Shown: positions 25,507-32,597 of the stretch, piece after piece
Numbering within the stretch: the first letter of the stretch is position 1
Layout of the letters: each line of letters opens with the position of its first letter
Assembly (NCBI GenBank): GCA_934757245.1
Contig: CAKVLH010000002.1
Span: 1-64,000 of the forward strand
Direction of reading: 5' to 3'
Length of the DNA: 64,000 nucleotides
DNA from: an uncultured Candidatus Melainabacteria bacterium
GTDB lineage: Bacteria; Cyanobacteriota; Vampirovibrionia; Gastranaerophilales; Gastranaerophilaceae
The notes under the pieces: generated by a model
Database searches by the model: none
What the model was told of the DNA's origin: nothing
What the model saw: the letters and a program-made list of their open reading frames with translations, nothing else
Translations under genes and position numbers: made by a program

Positions 25507-26301
25507 TTAGTTAATTCTTTGGAACATATAACCAATGCCACGAGCTGTCAAAATAAGTTCCGGATTAGTTGGGTCTGTTTCCAATTTAGAACGTAATCTT
25601 GAGATGTGAACATCAACTACACGAGTATCAATTCTGTGATCTGCCGGATAAGACCAAACATGTTGCAAAATTTCATTTCTTGAATAAGCTTGACCAGAGT
25701 TATTAACTAGCAATTCCAACAAGCTGAATTCCATGCCTGTAAGTCTGATTCTTTCGTTCTTTCTGTAAACTTGTCTTCTTGCTGTATCAATCTTGATAGC
25801 ACCTGTTGTAATGATGTTCTTTCCACCTTTTGAAGAACCTGAAGCAGAAGAAGGTGCAACAGATGAAGAAGCAGGAATAATTACATCCTTACTAATTGTT
25901 CTTCTAAGAACGGCTTTTACACGAGCTTCCAATTCTTTAGGGCTGAAAGGTTTGATTACATAATCATCAGCGCCCAATTCCAAGCCTGTAATTCTTTCTG
26001 AAACATCACCCAAAGCTGTTAATATGATAATAGGAACATCTGACGTTCTACGGATTTCTCTAGTTACACCATAACCATCCATTTTCGGCATCATAACGTC
26101 CAAAACTACTAAATCAGGATTAGTCTTGTTGAACACTTCAACAGCTTCTTCGCCGTCTTCCGCCGTTACAACATCATAACCAACCATTTTAAGACGAGTT
26201 TCCAAGATTCTTCTGATACTAGCTTCATCATCCGCTACCAAAATCTTTTGACGAGTTTCGCCTTCGCTCATCTCTTCTTGTAATTCTTCATTTTCTGCCA
26301 T
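25507..26301 (-). CDS. rpaB: RpaB/Ycf27-type response regulator
   Basis: The 264-residue OmpR-family protein has a receiver domain at about residues 18-133: KILVADDEASIRRILETRL, phospho-Asp in LVVLDVMMPKMDGYG, LTALGDVSERITGLELGADDYVIKPFSPKELEARV. A Ser/Pro linker follows, then a winged-helix effector (about 165-262, RQVYRKNERIRLTGMEFSLLELL...DTRVVDVHISRLRSKLETDPTNPELILTARGIGYMFQRI). The match to cyanobacterial RpaB is close from end to end. In cyanobacteria RpaB binds HLR1 boxes and controls light-stress genes. The partner kinase is not in the window. Four HLR1-like sites in this window are candidate targets. Confidence 0.9.
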   Translation of the reverse strand: MAENEELQEEMSEGETRQKILVADDEASIRRILETRLKMVGYDVVTAEDGEEAVEVFNKTNPDLVVLDVMMPKMDGYGVTREIRRTSDVPIIILTALGDVSERITGLELGADDYVIKPFSPKELEARVKAVLRRTISKDVIIPASSSVAPSSASGSSKGGKNIITTGAIKIDTARRQVYRKNERIRLTGMEFSLLELLVNNSGQAYSRNEILQHVWSYPADHRIDTRVVDVHISRLRSKLETDPTNPELILTARGIGYMFQRIN

Positions 26302-26556
26302 GCTACCACCTTTAAAACTTGTATTTACAAAAATTTGTAATTCTTAATATTTATACATATATCTTAATAGAATTTAAAGATTTTTGCAAGAGGGTAAAAG
26401 TTATATATGTACAATTTGTTTTGTGAAAAACTCAATAACATAGTAATAATCTTGCGACATTTATTAATTAAGAAATTCTTCCTACTTCTTCTAAAGAGGT
26501 TTTATTTCAATTCTGTTTGTGGAATAATATAGGCATAAAAAAGGAAGGATATAATT

Positions 26557-28026
26557 ATGTCAGATGTTAGAGTAAGAATAGCCCCTTCGCCAAGCGGAAA
26601 CTTGCACGTTGGTACGGCTAGAACAGCTTTATTTAACTACTTATTTGCGAAAAAAAATAAGGGTACTTTTGTACTAAGAATCGAAGATACAGACGCTGAA
26701 AGAACAAGCCAAGCTTATGTTGATAATATTTTTGACAGCTTAAAGGCTTTGGGTTTAAACTGGGATGAAGGTCCTGATGTAGGTGGTGCTTATGGTCCTT
26801 ACACACAATCTCAAAGATTTGATATCTACCCTAAATATATACAAAAACTTTTGGATGAAGGATTTGCGTACGAATGTTTCTGCACTCCGGAAGAATTGGA
26901 AGCAGAAAAAGAAGAAGCTACAGCTAACAAAAAAGCTTACGTTTATTCTAAAAAATGCGAAAACTTAACAGAAGAAGAAAAAGCTAAATTAAGAGCAGAA
27001 GGCAGAAAACCTGCAATCAGATTTAACGTTGCAAAAGCTCAAAAAGCTTTCCACGATTCTTCTATTTTAGAATTCGATGACCTTGTAAAAGGTAAATTAC
27101 ATATGGATACAAACCTAATCGGTGATTTTGTAATCATGAAATCAAACGGTGCTCCAACTTACAACTACGCAGTTGTAATTGATGACGCTTTGATGAAAAT
27201 TTCACACGTAATCAGAGGCGAAGACCATATTTCTAACACATACAAACAAATCTTAATTTTTGAAGCCTTAGGCTTTGATGTTCCTAGATTTGGACACTTG
27301 GGTATGATTCTTGCACCAGATAGAAGCAAACTTTCAAAAAGACACGGCGCTACAGCAGTTTCAGATTTTGTTGAACAAGGTTATTTAACAGAAGCTCTTG
27401 TAAACTTCGTAGCTCTATTAGGTTGGTCTCCTTCTGACGGTGAAGAAATCAAGACTGTAGACCAAATCGCAGAAGACTTTAGAATCGGTGAAATTTCATC
27501 TTCTAACTCAATTTTCGAATACGATAAATTGAAATGGATGAACAGCCACTACATCAAAATGTTACCAATGGAAGAATTAAAATCTAAACTTAAAAAGTAT
27601 TTGACAAAATACGATTTAACAGAATTAACCGATGAACAATTCAACAGAATGATTGAAATCACTCGTGAGCCTTTGGTACTTCTTTCTGATATTACAGACG
27701 CTGTTTCTTATTTCTTCGGCGGAGATAAAGTTGAAGTTGAACAAAAAGTTAAGGACGAAGTTTTATCTACTGAGCTTTCACAAGATGTTTTGAAAACTTT
27801 TGTTGAAGAAGCTACTAACTGGGAATGGACAGAAGAAAACTTACACCACAAGTTGGAAGAATTCCGCGGTAAATTCAAAGAAGAAAAATCTTACAAACCT
27901 AAATTCACTATGTGGGCAATTAGAGGCGCTGTAACAGGTAGAACTTGCGGTGCTGATATGGTTGCAACATTGGCTATTATTGGTAAAGATAATTCTATCA
28001 AGAGAGCAAAAGCTGCAATTCTATAA
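26557..28026 (+). CDS. gltX: Glutamyl-tRNA synthetase
   Basis: The 489-residue class I synthetase has the HIGH-region PSPSGNLHVGTARTALFNYLF near residues 9-29 and the KMSKS equivalent KLSKRHGA near residue 255. EDTDAERTS and the anticodon-binding helical C-terminal half follow. It charges tRNA-Glu, which also feeds tetrapyrrole synthesis where that pathway exists. AAGGAAGG precedes the ATG. It is a single-gene unit ending in a strong terminator. Confidence 0.96.
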   Translation: MSDVRVRIAPSPSGNLHVGTARTALFNYLFAKKNKGTFVLRIEDTDAERTSQAYVDNIFDSLKALGLNWDEGPDVGGAYGPYTQSQRFDIYPKYIQKLLDEGFAYECFCTPEELEAEKEEATANKKAYVYSKKCENLTEEEKAKLRAEGRKPAIRFNVAKAQKAFHDSSILEFDDLVKGKLHMDTNLIGDFVIMKSNGAPTYNYAVVIDDALMKISHVIRGEDHISNTYKQILIFEALGFDVPRFGHLGMILAPDRSKLSKRHGATAVSDFVEQGYLTEALVNFVALLGWSPSDGEEIKTVDQIAEDFRIGEISSSNSIFEYDKLKWMNSHYIKMLPMEELKSKLKKYLTKYDLTELTDEQFNRMIEITREPLVLLSDITDAVSYFFGGDKVEVEQKVKDEVLSTELSQDVLKTFVEEATNWEWTEENLHHKLEEFRGKFKEEKSYKPKFTMWAIRGAVTGRTCGADMVATLAIIGKDNSIKRAKAAIL

Positions 28027-28065
28027 AATGAAAAAATTCAGGTGCAAATGCACCCACATCTTTCA

Positions 28066-28097
28066 CGAAAATACGTTCAATCTTGAACGTATTTTCG
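28066..28097 (+). terminator. Terminator after gltX
   Basis: CGAAAATACGTTCAA / TTGAACGTATTTTCG, a perfect 15-bp stem with a 2-base centre followed by TTTT. Confidence 0.85.
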
Positions 28098-28159
28098 TTT
28101 TAAAAACTATTTTTCAAAACTCTACTTCTTTTCGTGCTAACATAAAGTAAGGAGAGATT

Positions 28160-29311
28160 ATGTACGAAGATGCAATAAAATTACTCACGAGTAAAGGCAA
28201 ATTCTATGTAGATTTAGGGTTGGATAGAGTTAAATCTGCTTTAGAAAAATTTGGCAATCCGCAAAATGACTTAAAATTCATTCACGTAGCCGGAACAAAC
28301 GGCAAAGGTTCTGTTTGCACGATTTTAGATTCAATTCTTAGAGAAGCAGGCTACAAAACAGGTTTGTACACAAGTCCGCACATCTGGGAATACACAGAAC
28401 GTATAAGAGTTTGCGGGGTCGAAATTTCAAAAGAAGATTTTGAAAAGTATGTTTTTGAAATCTGCGACTGCGGAATTCATTTAACAGAGTTTGAAATCCT
28501 TACCGTTATGATGTTTTTGTATTTCAAACATAAAAATGTTGATATTGCGATTCTTGAAACTGGACTGGGCGGAAGATTAGACGCTACAAACGTAATAGAG
28601 CAAAATCTTTGTGCAATAATCACTCAAATTGATTTAGACCATACTGAACGCTTGGGCGATACAAAAGAAAAAATCGCATTCGAAAAAGCGGGTATAATTA
28701 AGAAAAATTGCCCTGTGATAACTTCTATGGGCTACGAAGCAATTAAAGATAAAGCAGACGAGATGGATTCGATGTTTATCTTGGCAACTCCGTTTGTCCG
28801 TTCGGATTTTATTGAAGCTTTAAGCCTAAAAGGTAATCACCAAGTCGAAAATCTGGCATTAGCAATTAACGCTATAAATTATTTGTTCAAAAATATCAAC
28901 GATGAAACTATTATCAAAGCTCTTGAAAAAGTCAAAAATCCATGCAGATTTCAATATTTTCCGATTGAAAATCTAATTGTGGATGCTTCGCATAATCCAA
29001 ACGGGGTTCAAGCTTTGCGCAACAATTTGGATGATTATTTTTCAAATGAAAAACGCAGATTTATTTTTGGATGCTTAAGAAACAAAGATTATGAAAAAAT
29101 GATGAATATTCTTTTTAGAGAAGGCGACGAGATTTATTTGAACGGATTTGATTATCCGAACGCTTGCACTTATGAAGAACTTAAATCAAAATGTCCTTAT
29201 ACTGCTAAAGAATTTACGGGACAAAATTTGACTGACGACAAACTGAACATAATTTGCGGTTCTTTTTATATGATTGGAGGTATGAAATGGCTGAAATCAC
29301 TTCAAGTTTAG
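28160..29311 (+). CDS. folC: Folylpolyglutamate/dihydrofolate synthase
   Basis: The 383-residue Mur-ligase-fold protein has the ATP loop VAGTNGKGSVCTILDSIL (about residues 42-59), TSPHIW, LETGLGGRLDATNV, the lysine region IAFEKAGIIKKNCPVI and the C-domain VDASHNPNGVQAL and GCLRNKDYEKM. It adds glutamate to folate and may also make dihydrofolate. It is slightly shorter than E. coli FolC (about 420). It overlaps the next gene by 25 bp. Confidence 0.93.
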   Translation: MYEDAIKLLTSKGKFYVDLGLDRVKSALEKFGNPQNDLKFIHVAGTNGKGSVCTILDSILREAGYKTGLYTSPHIWEYTERIRVCGVEISKEDFEKYVFEICDCGIHLTEFEILTVMMFLYFKHKNVDIAILETGLGGRLDATNVIEQNLCAIITQIDLDHTERLGDTKEKIAFEKAGIIKKNCPVITSMGYEAIKDKADEMDSMFILATPFVRSDFIEALSLKGNHQVENLALAINAINYLFKNINDETIIKALEKVKNPCRFQYFPIENLIVDASHNPNGVQALRNNLDDYFSNEKRRFIFGCLRNKDYEKMMNILFREGDEIYLNGFDYPNACTYEELKSKCPYTAKEFTGQNLTDDKLNIICGSFYMIGGMKWLKSLQV

Positions 29312-29673
29312 AAGACTACATAGAGACTGTTTACAGTATTTTCAAAACCGAAAATAAAGTAAAGGCAGTCGATGTCTCTCGTAAATTAAATGTTTCAAGA
29401 GCTTCAACTACAGAAGCTTTACAAAAATTAGAACAGCTGGGATTGATTAACTATGGCCATTATGGCGCAATTTCTCTAACTGACGCCGGAATAGACAAGG
29501 CAAAAGAAGTTATCAAAAAACATAAAACGTTATCAGTATTTTTTGAAAAAATCTTAGGCGTTGAACCGGAATTAGCTGAAAATACAGCTTGCAAAATTGA
29601 GCATGTTATTGGAGAAGAAGTGTTTAAAAAATTAGAAATCCACGTAAAAAAATGCCTAAAAAATAATCTTTAA
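29287..29673 (+). CDS. DtxR/MntR-family metal-dependent regulator
   Basis: The 128-residue protein has an N-terminal winged helix (SSLEDYIETVYSIFKTENKVKAVDVSRKLNVSRASTTEALQKLEQLGLINYGHYGAISLTDAG) and a dimerisation/metal domain with KKHKTLSVFFEKILGVEPELAENTACKIEHVI, including the E-x-x-x-E-H-like ligands. No SH3 domain is present, so it is MntR-like. It would sense Mn or Fe. GGAGGT 5 nt before ATG 29287 defines the start inside the folC end. A transporter target is not seen nearby. Confidence 0.85.
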   Translation: MAEITSSLEDYIETVYSIFKTENKVKAVDVSRKLNVSRASTTEALQKLEQLGLINYGHYGAISLTDAGIDKAKEVIKKHKTLSVFFEKILGVEPELAENTACKIEHVIGEEVFKKLEIHVKKCLKNNL

Positions 29674-30188
29674 TCATTTTTTCTTTCAAGAAAACTTACA
29701 ATTTTTCCGCCATAATTCTTTTGTTTAAGAATTTTAAAGCCTTCAAACGCAATATTTTCCGAGTGTTCAGCAATAATTATATCGCCTTGGACTTTTGACA
29801 AGATTTCTTCGTAAATTCCGCTCATATAAGGCGGGTCTATATAGACAACGTCAAAATTTTCATCAATTTTATTCAAAAGCTTCAAGCTATCGCCAATCAT
29901 TAAATCCGGTTTCAAACCAATTGTTTGATAATTCTTTTTAAGAATTTGTGCAACTTTAGGATTTTTTTCAAAAACTTTAACTTGACTGAAACCGCGCGAC
30001 AAAGCTTCCAAGCCCATAATTCCCGAACCGCCGAAAACATCCAAAAAAGTTTTACCCTCAAAATCACCGACAATCGAATACAGAGTATTAAAAACGCCCA
30101 TTCGAACTTTAGAAAGAGTTGGACGCGTAATCTTTTCGTCCGGCGCTTCAATCTTACGCCCTTTGTATATTCCAGCCGTAATATTCAT
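29670..30188 (-). CDS. rsmD: 16S rRNA (guanine-966-N2)-methyltransferase
   Basis: The 172-residue Rossmann methyltransferase has the RsmD opening ITAGIYKGRKIEAP...TRPTLSKVRMGVFN, the SAM-binding LDVFGGSGIMGLEALSRG and the catalytic DPPYMSG. It methylates G966 of 16S rRNA. The ATG at 30188 overlaps the bioD stop as TAATG; an in-frame ATG at 30197 is an alternative. Its last bases overlap the convergent MntR-like gene end by 4 bp. Confidence 0.93.
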   Translation of the reverse strand: MNITAGIYKGRKIEAPDEKITRPTLSKVRMGVFNTLYSIVGDFEGKTFLDVFGGSGIMGLEALSRGFSQVKVFEKNPKVAQILKKNYQTIGLKPDLMIGDSLKLLNKIDENFDVVYIDPPYMSGIYEEILSKVQGDIIIAEHSENIAFEGFKILKQKNYGGKIVSFLERKND

Positions 30189-30904
30189 TAGTTGCATTCC
30201 AATTTTTCTATTTTGACATTGAAAATACTTTCAATATCAACACCGTTCAAAATACTTGTAATCAAATCTTCCGGCGCTAATTTGCCTTCTACATGCGAAA
30301 TCAATCCCAAGATTTTCACATTCGTATATTCTTCAATTACTCTCGGAATAGCCGTCAAAAGTGTTTTTGGACAATCATTTTTTATGTTATTTAAAACAAC
30401 TCCGCGAATTTCAATTCCTTTTTCTTGCGCAGTATAAATTGAAAGTAAAGTATCGTTGATTGAATCTTCACGCGGAGTTACAACAAAAAGCACAGGTAGT
30501 TGTAATCTTTTAACCATATCTGCTGTTTGGGTGGAAGGAGCAAGCGGACTTAATAATCCACAATCACCATCGAGAATAGTACAATCGGAAACCGCAGAAA
30601 TTCTTTGGAATTCGCTATTAATAAGTTCAACATCAATCGGTTCATTCTCAAGTTCAGAAGCAATGAGCGGTTCGTGTTCAGACTTAAATAAATATGAAAA
30701 ATGCGTATCAATATAAGGGTCAACTGTTTTAACGTAAGTCAAATCTGGAGACTGCATAAAACCGTTGATTTCAATTCCCGCTGTTTGAATCGGTTTATAA
30801 ACGCAAGTCGAATAACCAAGACTTTGCATTGTAGCTGCAAGCCCTGCTGTTAGAAAGGTTTTGCCTTCTTTTCTATTTGCAGATGTTATATATAGACTTA
30901 GCAT
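30188..30904 (-). CDS. Dethiobiotin synthetase-like P-loop ATPase
   Basis: The 238-residue protein has YITSANRKEGKTFLTAGLAATMQSLG (P-loop, residues 5-30) and YKPIQTAG at about 36-43, which is diagnostic for the BioD family. The ILDGDCGLLSPLAPSTQTADMVKRLQLPVLFVV segment stands where BioD has E-G-A-G-G. It is probably dethiobiotin synthase, the ring-forming step of biotin synthesis, but the altered EGAGG region leaves room for a related carboxylating or regulatory ATPase. No other bio gene is near. It overlaps yjbQ and rsmD, in one minus-strand operon. Confidence 0.7.
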   Translation of the reverse strand: MLSLYITSANRKEGKTFLTAGLAATMQSLGYSTCVYKPIQTAGIEINGFMQSPDLTYVKTVDPYIDTHFSYLFKSEHEPLIASELENEPIDVELINSEFQRISAVSDCTILDGDCGLLSPLAPSTQTADMVKRLQLPVLFVVTPREDSINDTLLSIYTAQEKGIEIRGVVLNNIKNDCPKTLLTAIPRVIEEYTNVKILGLISHVEGKLAPEDLITSILNGVDIESIFNVKIEKLECN

Positions 30905-31314
30905 AAAATTTGTACCGTTATATTTCTTGAACGTTGTTTATTATCAAAATCCAAAAGCACAACCTGCTGCCAAGTTCCCAAATTCAATAACCCGTCTTTT
31001 AATGCAATATTTACTGAACTTCCCACAAGTGCGGCTCTTACGTGCGCATAACCGTTTCCGTCATGCCAGATTTCATCGTGATGATATTCCATGCCTGTTG
31101 GTGCAATTCTCTCTAAAGCTTCTTTTAAATCTTGGACAAGTCCTTGTTCATATTCAATTGTGGTTACTGCTGATGTACTACCTTGTACAGATACACACAC
31201 AAGCGCGTCCTTCAATTCGTGCTGATAAACACAGTTTTGAACATGTTTTGTAATATCAATAATATCGTTGTTGCCGACAGTATTTATAACAAAATGTTCG
31301 TTTATAATTGTCAT
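30898..31314 (-). CDS. yjbQ: YjbQ/UPF0047 family protein
   Basis: The 138-residue single-domain protein has the family core LVCVSVQGSTSAVTTIEYEQGLVQDL, the conserved histidine cluster YHHDEIWHDGNGYAHVRAALVGSS and the C-terminal GTWQQVVLLDFDNKQRSR. Members bind metal and have weak thiamine-phosphate synthase activity; the main role is unclear. Its end overlaps the bioD-like start by 7 bp. Confidence 0.9.
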   Translation of the reverse strand: MTIINEHFVINTVGNNDIIDITKHVQNCVYQHELKDALVCVSVQGSTSAVTTIEYEQGLVQDLKEALERIAPTGMEYHHDEIWHDGNGYAHVRAALVGSSVNIALKDGLLNLGTWQQVVLLDFDNKQRSRNITVQILC

Positions 31315-31323
31315 TGTTGACCT

Positions 31324-31569
31324 CTATTCTATTATTTTGTACAAAGTTGATGATTCTTGAATGCTAACGTTGCCATTTGGAATTACAAGAACTTCAACTT
31401 TTTCAGTTTTGGATGCATATTCTATTTCAATTATATCTCCGACTTTAAGTTGCTTTGCAGGTTTTGCGCTATTGCCGTTTACAAGAACGCGCCCCATTTC
31501 TGAAACAGTATTCGCAACCGTACGTCTTTTGATTAATCTTGAAACTTTTAAAAATTTATCTAATCTCAT
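31324..31569 (-). CDS. S4-domain RNA-binding protein, RqcP/YabO type
   Basis: The 81-residue protein is one S4 domain: MRLDKFLKVSRLIKRRTVANTVSEMGRVLVNGNSAKPAKQLKVGDIIEIEY. RqcP homologues stabilise the P-site tRNA during ribosome-associated quality control on 50S subunits; E. coli HslR is a relative. Its ATG overlaps the stop of the upstream phosphorylase by 4 bp (ATGA), so the two are coupled. Confidence 0.9.
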   Translation of the reverse strand: MRLDKFLKVSRLIKRRTVANTVSEMGRVLVNGNSAKPAKQLKVGDIIEIEYASKTEKVEVLVIPNGNVSIQESSTLYKIIE

Positions 31570-32372
31570 ATTTCTCTGATAACTTCTTTTACTAGTGTTT
31601 TGAATTTGTCTTTTGCAACTCCTGCTGCGTGGATTACATCAGCGTGAGAAAGTCCGACTGTGCTAACTCCTGCCGCTGAATTACAAATACAGCTCAAACC
31701 AATAACCTTCATGCCTGCCCAAGATGCTACAATAGCTTCGGGAACAGTAGACATACCAACAGCGTCAGCACCAATTGTTCTTGCCATTTTAACTTCTGCC
31801 GGAGTTTCATAAGAAGGGCCGGTAAGTGCCATATATACACCTTCTTCAAGTCTGATGTTGAGCTTTTTCGCAATCTCTTTCGCCAATTCAATATATTCAG
31901 GCGTGTAAACGGCACTCATATCAGGGAAGCGTTCGCCCATAGAATTATCATTTGACCCAATAAGCGGATTTACGCCCATGAAATTGATGTGGTCTGTAAT
32001 AATCATTAAATCGGAAGGTTTGAATTCAGGATTAACTCCGCCTGCTGCGTTTGTTACTACAAGAGTTTCAACCCCAAGTTTTTTCATAACTTTAACTGGG
32101 AAAACAACTTTTTGGATTGAATGACCTTCGTAGAAGTGAAATCTACCTTGCATCATAACAACTTTCTTGCCATTAATTTCTGCAAAAACCAATTGGCTTT
32201 TATGCCCTGAAACTGTTGATGATTCAAACCCAGGAATTTCAGAATAAGGCATTGCTTGCAAGCAATATTCATCTGCCAAATCTCCAAGTCCAGAACCTAA
32301 GATAATTCCGATTTGTGGCTTAAAATCACCGATTTTTTCTTTTATAAACTCTACTGCACTATTTAACATCAC
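31566..32372 (-). CDS. Purine nucleoside phosphorylase (trimeric type)
   Basis: The 268-residue enzyme has GIILGSGLGDLADEY near residues 21-35, VSGHKSQLVFAEINGKKVVMMQGRFHFYEGH, VTNAAGGVNPEFKPSDLMIITDHINFMG, LTGPSYETPAEVKMARTIGADAVGMSTVPE and the base-binding CICNSAAG. These identify the PunA family that splits inosine and guanosine with phosphate. The start is GTG 32372 (GGAG at 7 nt) or the next codon, ATG 32369. It heads the minus-strand operon pnp-rqcP-yjbQ-bioD-rsmD. Confidence 0.94.
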   Translation of the reverse strand: MMLNSAVEFIKEKIGDFKPQIGIILGSGLGDLADEYCLQAMPYSEIPGFESSTVSGHKSQLVFAEINGKKVVMMQGRFHFYEGHSIQKVVFPVKVMKKLGVETLVVTNAAGGVNPEFKPSDLMIITDHINFMGVNPLIGSNDNSMGERFPDMSAVYTPEYIELAKEIAKKLNIRLEEGVYMALTGPSYETPAEVKMARTIGADAVGMSTVPEAIVASWAGMKVIGLSCICNSAAGVSTVGLSHADVIHAAGVAKDKFKTLVKEVIREI

Positions 32373-32597
32373 ACTAAATCTCCCGTCTGTTATCTTATAA
32401 CAAACACGCTAAACCTTGCAGTCTTTGGCTTTCAATGTTTACAAAACTTATTAAAGTAAAAAATATGAAAAGTGTCTGAAATATTCATTGGAAAGATGCT
32501 AAAATACGCCTTAACCTAACGCAAAACGCAAGGGTCAATAGCAAAATCGACAGCTATTCAGCCTGACCAGATATTTAATATAAGACACACTATAAAT

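Noticed and set aside
26310..26345. TTTACAAAAATTTGTAAT upstream of rpaB as an HLR1 autoregulatory box
   Set aside because: It is an inverted, not a direct, repeat and does not fit the HLR1 spacing.
32438..32455. TTTACAAA-AC-TTATTAAA upstream of the phosphorylase gene as a fifth HLR1 box
   Set aside because: The second half differs at three of eight positions, too weak to count.
32515..32575. GGTCAGG on the minus strand suggested a signal-recognition-particle RNA
   Set aside because: The conserved GGAA...AGCAGCC partner of the 4.5S hairpin is missing.
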